Assembly (NCBI GenBank): GCA_030157805.1
Contig: JAOAUB010000009.1
Location: 14,184-78,183 of the forward strand
Source of the DNA: Legionellaceae bacterium
Lineage (GTDB): Bacteria > Pseudomonadota > Gammaproteobacteria > Legionellales > Legionellaceae
DNA: 64,000 bases
Direction of reading: 5' to 3'
Shown here: piece by piece, positions 9,374-17,363 of the stretch
How the letters are laid out: each line of letters begins with the position of its first letter
How positions within the stretch are numbered: the stretch's first letter is position 1
The notes under the pieces: generated by a model
Database searches by the model: none
What the model saw: only the letters and a program-made list of their open reading frames with translations
Told to the model about the DNA's origin: nothing
Translations under genes and position numbers: made by a program

Positions 9374-9961
9374 TTAAATTTCGGTTGCTAGTTTTTTGAT
9401 AAGTCGTCCCTTCACCAACGTATAATCACCTGAGAGATGAACGAATCGACTGATGTTAGCAACATTAACAGCCTTATCCTTCAGCATCAACAACGACGTT
9501 CCAAAGCGATCCTTCGGTATTTTATCCACGGAAGGGTTGAGTAAATCACTTTGATTGATAAAAATTGCAACGTAGGCCTCATTGAGTTTATTTTCTTTAG
9601 ACTTGATCAGCTGCTGCACATCTTCCTCGTTAGCGTAAACCGGCCTAGAAATAATTTGCCTAGAAAGATTTGCAATCACTCGTTCCCACGCCTGTAGAAC
9701 CTCACCGCCCGTTGTATAGAGCGAAACATACACTTCCTGTTGATCCTTGCGCTGAAGAGTTTGAGACGTCAACGATGAGCGAACACTCTCTTTTTCTGCT
9801 TTCACTGTCATAATTTCGCTCGCGAAATTATCTCGAATTTGTTTTAAATTTTTACCAATAACTCGCAAGAAATTCGAGTCCTCCCACGGACCATTTTCAA
9901 GCGCTTTGTCTAACGCTTTCAAAATTGCATTGACCTGTTCTTCAGTAATGTCATCTTTCAT
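9374..9961 (-). CDS. icmQ: IcmQ, cytosolic pore-forming/NAD-binding Dot/Icm protein
   Basis: A 195-aa soluble protein. The N-terminal helical part (ITEEQVNAILKALDKALENG) matches the IcmQ domain that inserts in membranes and is held by its chaperone IcmR or an FIR; the C-terminal part (YVAIFINQSDLLNPSVDKIP) corresponds to the NAD-binding fold known in IcmQ. The length is close to the 191 aa of Legionella IcmQ. It lies directly after the FIR candidate, which supports that assignment. No clear Shine-Dalgarno site precedes the ATG. Confidence 0.92.
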   Translation of the reverse strand: MKDDITEEQVNAILKALDKALENGPWEDSNFLRVIGKNLKQIRDNFASEIMTVKAEKESVRSSLTSQTLQRKDQQEVYVSLYTTGGEVLQAWERVIANLSRQIISRPVYANEEDVQQLIKSKENKLNEAYVAIFINQSDLLNPSVDKIPKDRFGTSLLMLKDKAVNVANISRFVHLSGDYTLVKGRLIKKLATEI

Positions 9962-10017
9962 AAAATAGACAATCCGATTTTGTTATAAACTACAACTATT
10001 TCAAGATAACTGATCAT

Positions 10018-10048
10018 ATTATAGCAACTACAGCGAGTTATTATACAA
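10018..10048 (-). promoter_or_regulatory. Possible icmQ promoter
   Basis: On the minus strand a perfect TATAAT (10023-10018) lies 57 nt before the icmQ ATG, with TTGTAT (10048-10043) upstream at a rather long 19-nt spacing. It is based on sequence match alone. Confidence 0.3.
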
Positions 10049-10113
10049 TTTTTTTATTTTATATGAAGAAAGTTACAGCATTTGCCCTTAGGTAGCGTGC
10101 ATCGAGGTATAAC

Positions 10114-10136
10114 GCCGCATGAATTGATCATGCAGC
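10114..10136. terminator. Hairpin between the FIR gene and icmQ
   Basis: GCCGCATG (10114-10121) pairs with CATGCAGC (10129-10136) across a 7-nt loop; one pair is G-U on the minus-strand transcript. It lies 17 nt after the FIR stop codon. No T-run follows on either strand, so it may be an RNA-processing or stabilising hairpin rather than an intrinsic terminator. Confidence 0.3.
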
Positions 10137-10153
10137 GAAATCGGTATGATTGA

Positions 10154-10453
10154 TTATTTTATTTTAAATGCTTGGTCAACTTTGTCCATTGCCACATCGT
10201 TGGATGATTGCCCAACGTTCACTGTTTCTTGCTTAACGTCCTGATCGCTTTTTAAAACTTCACACATATTAGAATGCAACGCCTGAAGGGTGTTAACAGC
10301 CTGAATATTAGATTGATTATCGGCATTAAATGTCACAGCTCTGTTTAATTGCTCGATCATAGCAGCAACTTTTCTTGTTACGTCCGCAACAATATCAGAT
10401 GAAAAAACTGCGGTTTGCTTATTAAAATTGAAGAAACCAGGATCCACAGACAT
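10154..10453 (-). CDS. Candidate IcmR functional homologue (FIR), chaperone of IcmQ
   Basis: A 99-aa small, soluble, helix-rich protein (DIVADVTRKVAAMIEQLNRA, AVNTLQALHSNMCEVLK) with an AGGGAG ribosome site before the ATG. It lies between icmS and icmQ, exactly where icmR sits in L. pneumophila and where unrelated FIR proteins sit in other Legionellales. FIRs share little sequence but all bind the N-terminal part of IcmQ and keep it soluble. I see no sequence similarity to IcmR itself; the call rests on position, size and predicted helicity. A PmrA box lies 66 nt upstream. Confidence 0.72.
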   Translation of the reverse strand: MSVDPGFFNFNKQTAVFSSDIVADVTRKVAAMIEQLNRAVTFNADNQSNIQAVNTLQALHSNMCEVLKSDQDVKQETVNVGQSSNDVAMDKVDQAFKIK

Positions 10454-10518
10454 TTTAATACTCCCTAATTAACAACTACAGCTACACTATCAATAATCTT
10501 AAGATTAACAGAGTTTTC

Positions 10519-10534
10519 TTAAGGTAAACTTAAG
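10519..10534 (-). promoter_or_regulatory. PmrA box upstream of the FIR gene
   Basis: The minus strand reads CTTAA GTTTAC CTTAA (10534-10519). This is a perfect match to the consensus reported for PmrA in Legionella and Coxiella (cTTAA-N2-TT-N2-cTTAA), 66 nt before the FIR ATG, so FIR-icmQ may be controlled by the PmrAB two-component system. Confidence 0.65.
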
Positions 10535-10638
10535 CAGACTAACACCAGTAAATTTTTTGCCAGTTATTTACACATCGCCCGACGAACAGTCCACCGTTCA
10601 ATAGCATAAAAATGAAAAGGGAGGAATGTAATACAAAA

Positions 10639-10983
10639 TTAATCGTACATCAATTCATCCAGTGGCGTATAATCACGACTTGGTCCACCTTGAATCAACT
10701 CATTAACCACGTCGGTCATACAGAGCAGTCTTAAGGCATTAGGAGTCACCTCATCAAAAACAACTCGTGACCCAAGTAACGCATTTTCAGCATCATCAAA
10801 ATTAACACCAAGACCATACCCCAGACACAACGAGCATAATTGATCAGCTCTTCGGGCAATCGCCGGTAACAACCCCGTATCCACAAACACCTCATCATAA
10901 CTAATAAAGCGATCATTCAAATAAAATTTAGCATTTAAAGAGGCTGCAATAATTCCCATTGCTTTACTGATTGTAATATCCAT
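10639..10983 (-). CDS. icmS: IcmS, type IVB secretion adaptor/chaperone
   Basis: A 114-aa acidic cytosolic protein, the same length as Legionella IcmS (DITISKAMGIIAASLNAKFY, DRFISYDEVFVDTGLLPA). IcmS forms a heterodimer with IcmW that binds effectors and docks on the C-terminal tail of DotL. It starts one base after the icmT stop, so the two genes are surely cotranscribed. icmW is not in this window. Confidence 0.95.
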   Translation of the reverse strand: MDITISKAMGIIAASLNAKFYLNDRFISYDEVFVDTGLLPAIARRADQLCSLCLGYGLGVNFDDAENALLGSRVVFDEVTPNALRLLCMTDVVNELIQGGPSRDYTPLDELMYD

Positions 10984-10984
10984 T

Positions 10985-11242
10985 TTAACGCCACCATGGT
11001 TGTGATGATTTCATAGGACCTGCCAAAACATTTCTTAACCAACACCAAAAAATAGGTATTGTAAATCCATAACGCTCAATAATTCCAAAAAATGTTGCTG
11101 AAACGAGAACCAAGAGGCCAGTCCATAGTCGAATGTGCATCAAAAAAATAAAAATTGGAAATGCCGCACGTGCATCAACCACAAAAAAACGGGCACTACG
11201 TGCAGAATCACGCCAATGAGCTGTGGATGAGAAAGATGCCAT
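10985..11242 (-). CDS. icmT: IcmT, small inner-membrane Dot/Icm protein
   Basis: An 85-aa protein (86 aa in Legionella) starting MASFSSTAHWRDSARSARFF, with hydrophobic segments at about 27-42 and 44-60. IcmT is required for Dot/Icm function and for bacterial egress from host cells, though its molecular role is poorly defined. It is the first canonical gene of the icm cluster. Its ribosome site (TTTAGGG) is weak. Confidence 0.93.
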   Translation of the reverse strand: MASFSSTAHWRDSARSARFFVVDARAAFPIFIFLMHIRLWTGLLVLVSATFFGIIERYGFTIPIFWCWLRNVLAGPMKSSQPWWR

Positions 11243-11270
11243 GTCGTTTACCCTAAAGTTAGTTTAATGT

Positions 11271-11298
11271 CCTATATCTTTTTACTCGTAAAGTACAA
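11271..11298 (-). promoter_or_regulatory. Candidate icmT promoter
   Basis: The minus strand has TTGTAC (11298-11293), 16 nt of spacer and TATAGG (11276-11271). A transcript would begin about 20 nt before the icmT ATG. It is a moderate sigma-70 match only. Confidence 0.35.
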
Positions 11299-11422
11299 CC
11301 TACGAATCTCAACGTTCCTATCAAAAGTATATCGCTCAGGAGCGGTAATTCAAGGGGATAGCAAGAAATAAGATCAATCAACCAAGAAACGAGTACCAAT
11401 ACTAGTACCGGTAAAGGTTCTC

Positions 11423-11635
11423 TTAGGATTTCGGTGTTACATCAAAGTTGCCTTTTCCAGGAAAACAACGCGTCAACAAATCAAGTAAGTTAGATTTTTT
11501 AGGTTGCATCGACACCAAAACGTCAAACGCCAGGTTAGGCAATGGTTTTTCAATTGCATCGTCACAGAGCGTCTTATTCTCAACGCACGGAGTTGAACCC
11601 AACTTAGAAAGTATGTGATTTGTGCTATTTGTCAT
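11423..11635 (-). CDS. Small hypothetical protein upstream of icmT
   Basis: A 70-aa soluble protein that I do not recognise (MTNSTNHILSKLGSTPCVEN ... NLLDLLTRCFPGKGNFD). It has an unusually good ribosome site, TAGGAGG, 10 nt before the ATG, which argues for a real gene. It lies 180 bp upstream of icmT on the same strand and shares a regulatory region with the divergent 645-aa gene. No membrane segment or signal peptide is visible. It could be a small effector or a lineage-specific Dot/Icm accessory protein; neither is shown by the sequence. Confidence 0.6.
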   Translation of the reverse strand: MTNSTNHILSKLGSTPCVENKTLCDDAIEKPLPNLAFDVLVSMQPKKSNLLDLLTRCFPGKGNFDVTPKS

Positions 11636-11690
11636 AATTCACCACCCTCCTACATTTTTCTGTTCTCATTAGAGATTAACATATCAAACA

Positions 11691-11729
11691 TTAAGAATTG
11701 ATTAAACATGTTGTTTAAAAATAAGTTAA
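11691..11729. promoter_or_regulatory. Degenerate PmrA-like boxes in the divergent intergenic region
   Basis: TTAA occurs at 11691, 11702, 11715 and 11726, forming two pairs with the 7-nt gap typical of PmrA boxes. The first pair on the minus strand reads TTTAA TCAATT CTTAA, 56 nt before the start of the 70-aa gene, a spacing like that of the FIR box. The central TT of the consensus is missing in both pairs, and TTAA is common in AT-rich DNA. Confidence 0.3.
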
Positions 11730-11853
11730 CAATTTTATTATGCAGCAAGTGTGGTTGTTTTGTAGTCATGATGCAAATCATTACACATTCTTAACACACA
11801 AATAATGCATTTAGGTGTAATCTAGACCAATATTAACCCACTCAACATTGATC

Positions 11854-13791
11854 ATGAAACCCACTTATTATTATACAACTAACGAAGCTAAACGACGTGC
11901 TTGGGTTAAACGAATAACTGAACTTAAAACACAACAAGACAGCAGGCTCAGAGATGAGTTGCTTCAAATTCTCACGACAGCAAAAAAGGAACCCGACACT
12001 ATCACCATGTTTGAATCACGTCGTGACATACTTTTGTCAAAGAACCATGGTCAAGGATTATCATGGCAAGCGCACTCAGGTTTCTGGTGGCGTTTAGTTA
12101 AGATCTTGATAGGCTTTTTTGTAAAAATATCTTTAACTGAGTCACCACTACGCACCATCCTGAAAGAAAATATCTTAACTCAACCATCAGATCATGCTGT
12201 AAAAAAAGATATCGATAAACCTGAAAGCACAGAAGATCTCACTGATGAACAGTTTGAAGATTTGATGTATGAAGCACCCAAAGAAGCAATCCAACGTGTT
12301 GAATCCAAGATTAACTCGTTGATCCAACAAAAAAACGACGACCGCCAACAAATAAACACAGCTCTTGATCGTCTTTATGCGTCGCAACTACTCTTTAATC
12401 CGATAGACTATTTCAACAACCTGCAAAAAATAGCGCATCATGCTCCAACTCAAACCTTGTCTTTTCTTTATCAATTTTATGACAAAAATAATGAACAATT
12501 GAACGAACATCAATTTGTTGAGTTACACCTTATCGCTAAAATTTTAATGGATCATGCTGTCTGCTGTTATGAATCAACGGCTCAGCGCATTAATAACATC
12601 AATAAGTTATTAGTTTTAATGAATGCAACTTCCCCAACGAAGACGGCCTCTGGCTCTCACCCCATTCAGACCCCCTATGAACCGCCCGTTGACCACTTAA
12701 TGAGACTCTTATCAACTTCTGAAGAAACCCTATCTTCTGCACTCGAAACACTGTATGAAGAACATAGTCAACAAACTATAGATGCTCCCGCACAACAAAC
12801 ATTTCAAAAGGTTTATCGTTTTGATCACCTAGAACCCGAGACCATGAACCAAAAACCATCTGATGCCCTAAAAGCACAGTTTAAATGCAAAGACAGAGCA
12901 CCAATAACCCCATTAATCTATTATTTTAGCCGATTAGCAACAGAACAATTACTCCTTGATCGCCTTAACAGCCCATACCAAGCTTTATGGAATATAGAAG
13001 GTCAACAAGGCCTGGGTACCTCCACTATCCAAAGCATCAGTGAAAATTTATTAGAAACTTGGCAAAATCAATCGCTCACAACGTTGATGAATCATGATGA
13101 AATTATAAACACTTCAACCGGCTTTTTAAGCCCAACCCCCAAAGTAGACCTCTTTTTTTCTTCATTTAAAGATATTGAGCACTATTGGGTTGCTCAATTA
13201 ATTTTCGATTTGAAAATAGGAATTAATACTCTCGTATTGGCCCAAAAAACGATAATGAGCCGAAGACACAACCAACTTACAGAAAATCAAATAGCATGGA
13301 TACTCCAACGATTAGAGCACCATTTTCCAAAGGATACTCGCATTTCAGAACTACAGGATCTTTTCACCCTGCAAAAAACATGGATTACCCCTTTATTGGA
13401 GATGATAGAAAATAACAATCGCGAGGCTCAAGACCAAATAACCCAAAATCTAAAATTACTCAAGCAAGGCAGTACACACTTAACCGAAATACAACAAAAA
13501 ATCATAGCAAACTTATTACCAGAACCACCGTATTTAAATCAAGATACCAACGCCCCGATCATTAACATATTGCGTGAACTGTCTGACCATCTCCAACCAC
13601 AGGATACGAGTACGTTGAATAGATCTCGTCAAAAATCGACTATTGAGCGTAGGATCTCCTTGGTTGGGCATAGTATCTATTCGAGCTCAAGCAGACAAAA
13701 CAGCCTATCTCAACTAAGCGTGGCTACTAATACGCAGGATGCAGAAAATCAACATGAAACATGTTATGTTAATTCAGCGACTAATAGCTGA
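11854..13791 (+). CDS. Hypothetical 645-aa protein, candidate Dot/Icm effector
   Basis: A Gln/Asn/Thr-rich, mainly helical protein that I do not recognise. It has one hydrophobic stretch (FWWRLVKILIGFFVKI, about 77-92) and a polar, Ser/Gln-rich C-terminal tail (SSSSRQNSLSQLS). It is transcribed divergently from the icm cluster and overlaps the 3' end of pabC by 28 bp in convergent orientation. ATG 11854 is preferred over the TTG two codons upstream; no good ribosome site is visible. Location beside the secretion genes and eukaryote-like low complexity suggest a translocated substrate, but no known effector domain is seen. Confidence 0.75.
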   Translation: MKPTYYYTTNEAKRRAWVKRITELKTQQDSRLRDELLQILTTAKKEPDTITMFESRRDILLSKNHGQGLSWQAHSGFWWRLVKILIGFFVKISLTESPLRTILKENILTQPSDHAVKKDIDKPESTEDLTDEQFEDLMYEAPKEAIQRVESKINSLIQQKNDDRQQINTALDRLYASQLLFNPIDYFNNLQKIAHHAPTQTLSFLYQFYDKNNEQLNEHQFVELHLIAKILMDHAVCCYESTAQRINNINKLLVLMNATSPTKTASGSHPIQTPYEPPVDHLMRLLSTSEETLSSALETLYEEHSQQTIDAPAQQTFQKVYRFDHLEPETMNQKPSDALKAQFKCKDRAPITPLIYYFSRLATEQLLLDRLNSPYQALWNIEGQQGLGTSTIQSISENLLETWQNQSLTTLMNHDEIINTSTGFLSPTPKVDLFFSSFKDIEHYWVAQLIFDLKIGINTLVLAQKTIMSRRHNQLTENQIAWILQRLEHHFPKDTRISELQDLFTLQKTWITPLLEMIENNNREAQDQITQNLKLLKQGSTHLTEIQQKIIANLLPEPPYLNQDTNAPIINILRELSDHLQPQDTSTLNRSRQKSTIERRISLVGHSIYSSSSRQNSLSQLSVATNTQDAENQHETCYVNSATNS

Positions 13792-14558
13792 ACTATTGAA
13801 GAATTTTCCACATAATGAACATTATCCCAAGAATGAACGATTTGAATGCCCTGCAATGCATTGCAAACAAACACTGAACTTGCCCGCATTAACATGGCGT
13901 CATTAATCGGGCCCTCACAAACTTCAATACCGCGTTGACGGCAAAAGGTCATAATTTGTGTCCGCATCACACCGGGAAGGATCCCTTCATGCAAGGCGGG
14001 GGTATGCAGAGCTTCATCAACAAGAACAAATAAATTAGCGACGGTTGTTTCTAAAGCATGATGCTGCGTATTAAAAAATAAAACATCGTCAGCATGATGT
14101 TCCTCCGCATAGCGACGCGCCAAAATCGCTTCAAGATAATTCATCGATTTAATACTATAAACGGGATTTTTTGCATCACGTAACCACGGCGCCGTAATTA
14201 AACATAATGGCTTAGAATTAAATTGATAAGAAAAAACATCCACGATGAGCTGGGATTGGCGTCCTTGTCGCGTCAAACCTCGATCAGCAACTCCGCCAGT
14301 GACAATGACTTTAATCCCACCATGCGTGATATTGTGTTGTTTAATGGCTAAAACAAGCTGTTCATGCCATTCATCCACAGTCATCGTCAAGTCTAGACCT
14401 AGAAATTGGGCTCCTTGTTCTAGGCGTTGCCAATGCAAATGCCAATATTTCGGTTCACCATCAACAAAACGCACGGTTTCAAAAAGTGCTTCACCCAAAA
14501 AAACACGATCACGGCAGGAAATAGAAATAAGCTGCTGAAAATCAACGGAACTCAACAA
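13764..14558 (-). CDS. pabC: Aminodeoxychorismate lyase (class IV PLP enzyme)
   Basis: A 264-aa fold-type IV PLP enzyme. Family motifs include FLGEALFETVRFVDG near the N-terminus, the probable PLP lysine in SIKSMNYLEAILARRYAE and the cofactor-phosphate motif HHALETTVANLFVL. PabC converts 4-amino-4-deoxychorismate to p-aminobenzoate and pyruvate in folate synthesis. D-amino acid or branched-chain aminotransferases share the fold, so substrate assignment is moderate. It follows the small acidic gene on the same strand. Confidence 0.8.
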   Translation of the reverse strand: MLSSVDFQQLISISCRDRVFLGEALFETVRFVDGEPKYWHLHWQRLEQGAQFLGLDLTMTVDEWHEQLVLAIKQHNITHGGIKVIVTGGVADRGLTRQGRQSQLIVDVFSYQFNSKPLCLITAPWLRDAKNPVYSIKSMNYLEAILARRYAEEHHADDVLFFNTQHHALETTVANLFVLVDEALHTPALHEGILPGVMRTQIMTFCRQRGIEVCEGPINDAMLMRASSVFVCNALQGIQIVHSWDNVHYVENSSIVQLLVAELT

Positions 14559-14591
14559 AAATTAGCCTTAAAATCTAATAATTTTTTAAAA

Positions 14592-14771
14592 TCAATCCGC
14601 AAAATCATCCAGTTCTTCTCGCAACCGTCGTTGCTCCAACAAATTATCAAGACGTCTGCGCGCATCAAGAGTCACAACCTCCTCTTGAATCTCAAGCTCT
14701 GCAACGGCGTCCGTATCAACGCAAATTTCATCATCAATCAAACTGTCTTCTTCATCAAATAGTTCTGTCAT
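14592..14771 (-). CDS. Small acidic protein with C-terminal DARRRL motif
   Basis: A 59-aa very acidic protein (MTELFDEEDSLIDDEICVD) ending in a basic-acidic helix (LDARRRLDNLLEQRRLREEL). The ATG at 14771 is favoured over the longer frame to 14840 because AGAGG precedes it. The C-terminal motif resembles small conserved gammaproteobacterial proteins of the PA3496 type, whose function is uncertain. It lies 33 bp upstream of pabC. Confidence 0.65.
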   Translation of the reverse strand: MTELFDEEDSLIDDEICVDTDAVAELEIQEEVVTLDARRRLDNLLEQRRLREELDDFAD

Positions 14772-14912
14772 AAGATAGCCTCTTCTGCCTAAATTTTGTT
14801 CGTGAAAATTTAAACACCCCTCTGTCACACCGAAGTACAATCAGTGCAAAACCCAGGAAACACCATTCAGCAATACCATAAACGAATATATACCTTATTT
14901 TTTTTATTTTGC

Positions 14913-15713
14913 CTAGAGTCTCTTTTTAAGAGAAGTGCCAATCTGCCTTCTTTTTATTTTAAAGGCATGCGTGATACGTTCAATAGTACGCCTGATTTTT
15001 TGTTCAGGTCGCGCTCTAAACGAAGGGGCGCTAAAAAAATAATCCTCACCTTCGGGCGACTGCTCCGAAAAAAAGTAGTTAAAAATGCAGCATCGTGGTG
15101 CATCACACAACACCGGATTCACTGCATGCCATGACGTACGATTGGTTTCCATCACGAGTAAACGATTAAAAAAACTCGGCACAAGAATATGATTTTCAAC
15201 GGTATCATCCCATAATTCATAATTCCCCCCATTCTCTTGCCGCCAATTGGGGGATACATAATACAGTACATTCAAAGCTTTGTACTGACGCTTGTTTTCC
15301 ACATTATGTGAATTATCTAAGTGGGGATTAAGATAATACCCTTTGAGCAAGGTACTTATTCCACCTGAAAAGCGTGATGTATCCGGAATAAGCTGCTTAA
15401 TCCCCGTAATTTCCTCAACCACCGCAACCACACGCGGATCTTGAATGGCCGCATTAATATCGCGCAATAAATGAGAGGCGTCTTTTAAATGACAATATTT
15501 TAATTTTATTTTTCCAGCGCTGCTTAATAAATGCATTTTTCGAGGGTTAGGAAAATTAGCGTATATTTTTTCTGCAATCTCCGTAGGAAGAAGATTATCA
15601 AGCGTAAAATGACGGGCAACCTTGATAGGATACTCACGACAAAATTCTTTCTTCACATCTTCTTTAGCGTCATTCAAGCGCTGGACTATCAAGTCCGTTA
15701 ATTGCGTTTTCAT
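14913..15713 (-). CDS. 2-oxoglutarate/Fe(II)-dependent oxygenase, prolyl-4-hydroxylase-like
   Basis: A 266-aa protein with the double-stranded beta-helix oxygenase core. The iron motif HLD in GYYLNPHLDNSHN and a distal His in NRTSWHAVNPV, with a following Arg for 2-oxoglutarate, are visible. The substrate is unknown; relatives hydroxylate proline in proteins or act in sugar/peptide modification. The start at 15713 has an AAGGAAG ribosome site, whereas the frame extends to 15749. Tail residues are strongly basic (RTIERITHAFKIKRRQ). Confidence 0.8.
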   Translation of the reverse strand: MKTQLTDLIVQRLNDAKEDVKKEFCREYPIKVARHFTLDNLLPTEIAEKIYANFPNPRKMHLLSSAGKIKLKYCHLKDASHLLRDINAAIQDPRVVAVVEEITGIKQLIPDTSRFSGGISTLLKGYYLNPHLDNSHNVENKRQYKALNVLYYVSPNWRQENGGNYELWDDTVENHILVPSFFNRLLVMETNRTSWHAVNPVLCDAPRCCIFNYFFSEQSPEGEDYFFSAPSFRARPEQKIRRTIERITHAFKIKRRQIGTSLKKRL

Positions 15714-15916
15714 AGTGATAGCTTCCTTAAGAAAAGGGAATGGAAACAAAATAATAAAAATAACAAGACAACCCTTTCATCGACGTCCCACGCTTGATGC
15801 AACGGCAGCAAATTTAAGATTAGGACAACCCGGCTAAAACATGTTGTAGTAGATTAACTTTCTATTTTTTAGGATAATTAAATTATTCGTTGTTGACCAC
15901 CCAAGTTATCAAAATA

Positions 15917-16492
15917 ATGCCCGATTATTTCAAAAATATTTTGCGTCGAGTGCTAAGAGATGTAAGAAGCCACTTATCAACTCAACTTCAAACACAGGCC
16001 TCTGAGCGAGTCTGCACCCATATAAAAAAACTTGAACCTTATCGCTACGCCAAACGCATTGCGTTGTACCATGCCGTCGAAGGCGAAATCAACTTAGATA
16101 ATCTCTGGCGCTCTGCACCGCTGCAAGGTAAATTTTGTTATTTTCCCGCATTGACTCCCGATAAAAAACTTGTTTTTTTACCAGCAACGCCTGCAACAGC
16201 CTTTCGTAAAAACCATTATGATATCCCTGAGCCTGATGTTGATTTCTCCTTAGCAATTGACATTAACGACCTCGATATTATTTTTTTACCCTTAGTTGGA
16301 TTTGATCGGCACGGAACGCGCCTTGGCATGGGCGCAGGTTACTACGACCGCACCTTAGCACAACAAAAACCGAATTTACTCCTCGGTGTCGCGTACGACT
16401 TTCAATACCAAGACTTTATTAAACCTAACGAATGGGATATTAGCTTGCAAGCCATTATTACCCCAACTCAAATTTACTGGAGCACCCCCTAA
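15917..16492 (+). CDS. fau: 5-formyltetrahydrofolate cyclo-ligase
   Basis: A 191-aa ATP-dependent enzyme that converts 5-formyl-THF to 5,10-methenyl-THF. The signature LPLVGFDRHGTRLGMGAGYY is present near residue 135, along with an N-terminal basic ATP-site region. ATG 15917 is chosen by alignment with the family; the frame extends to TTG 15890. Its stop overlaps the ATG of the EVE gene (TAATG). In many gammaproteobacteria this gene follows 6S RNA, but I see no convincing 6S fold here. Confidence 0.9.
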   Translation: MPDYFKNILRRVLRDVRSHLSTQLQTQASERVCTHIKKLEPYRYAKRIALYHAVEGEINLDNLWRSAPLQGKFCYFPALTPDKKLVFLPATPATAFRKNHYDIPEPDVDFSLAIDINDLDIIFLPLVGFDRHGTRLGMGAGYYDRTLAQQKPNLLLGVAYDFQYQDFIKPNEWDISLQAIITPTQIYWSTP

Positions 16493-16956
16493 TGCGCTAT
16501 TGGTTAATGAAATCGGAGCCTTCTTGTTTTGGCATTGACAATTTACGCCAAGCCCCAAACCAAACTTATTACTGGGATGGTGTACGTAACTATCAGGCCC
16601 GTAATTTCATACGAGATGACATGAAAATCGGCGATCAACTGTTTTTTTATCATTCCAATTGCACGCCGCCAGGAATTGTGGGTATCGCCGAAGTCGTCAG
16701 TGATCCTTACCCTGATTTCACAGCATTTGACCCTTTCAGTCAGCACCATGATCCTAAAAGCACTCCGGATAATCCACGCTGGTATATGGTTGATGTTCGT
16801 TTTCAAGAAAAATTTAACGAGATTATTAGTTTGAATCACTTAAAACAATATGCCGAGTTGGCCCAAATGCCTCTTTTACGCAAAGGTAATCGCTTATCCA
16901 TCACGCCCGTAAGCCCGCAAGAATGGGAGTTCATTCGGCATTTAAGCCAAGAATAA
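16492..16956 (+). CDS. EVE-domain protein
   Basis: A 154-aa single-domain EVE protein: YWLMKSEPSCFGIDNL at the start, YYWDGVRNYQARNFIRDDMK and GDQLFFYHSNCTPPGIVGIA in the middle. EVE domains belong to the PUA-like fold and bind modified bases in DNA or RNA. It is translationally coupled to fau, as in many proteobacteria where the two are neighbours. The cellular role is not established. Confidence 0.9.
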   Translation: MRYWLMKSEPSCFGIDNLRQAPNQTYYWDGVRNYQARNFIRDDMKIGDQLFFYHSNCTPPGIVGIAEVVSDPYPDFTAFDPFSQHHDPKSTPDNPRWYMVDVRFQEKFNEIISLNHLKQYAELAQMPLLRKGNRLSITPVSPQEWEFIRHLSQE

Positions 16957-17049
16957 ATCTCGCCCCTTAAAACAAATTATCAATAACCCCTAAACTTTAG
17001 CGGTTAAATTTGATAAACTTCGGCACGATCCAACCTTCAAGGAAAAACC

Positions 17050-17307
17050 ATGTTCAATACAACCTCCATCGACGAACTCGCCAGTAAACTATTTTCCATC
17101 CTGCCTTCGGGTGTACAACCTATAAAAAAGGAAATTCAACAACAGTTTAGCGAAATTTTAAAAACAAGCTTGACTAAACTCAATTTAATAACACGTGACG
17201 AGTTTGATGTGCAGGTTAAAGTTCTTGCCAGAACACGAGAAAAACTCGAGCTATTACAAGCTCAGGTGGATAAAATCCTTGCTGAGTCGCCACCTCTTGA
17301 AAAATAA
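17050..17307 (+). CDS. ubiK: UbiK, ubiquinone biosynthesis accessory factor
   Basis: An 85-aa BMFP/YqiC-family protein: an amphipathic N-terminal helix followed by a coiled-coil C-terminus (RDEFDVQVKVLARTREKLEL). UbiK trimers assist the soluble Ubi complex and bind UbiJ in enterobacteria. AAGGA lies upstream of the ATG, and a TGATAAACT-type -10 element is close by. It precedes comM by 56 bp. Confidence 0.88.
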   Translation: MFNTTSIDELASKLFSILPSGVQPIKKEIQQQFSEILKTSLTKLNLITRDEFDVQVKVLARTREKLELLQAQVDKILAESPPLEK

Positions 17308-17363
17308 TTTTTATCGCTTAGAAGCATAAAAAACAAGTCCAAACACCCACAGGAAATAGTACA

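Noticed and set aside
15714..15916. Possible 6S RNA upstream of fau
   Set aside because: The position is classic for ssrS, but I see neither a long closing stem nor the central bubble; the usable gap is only about 200 bp and AT-rich.
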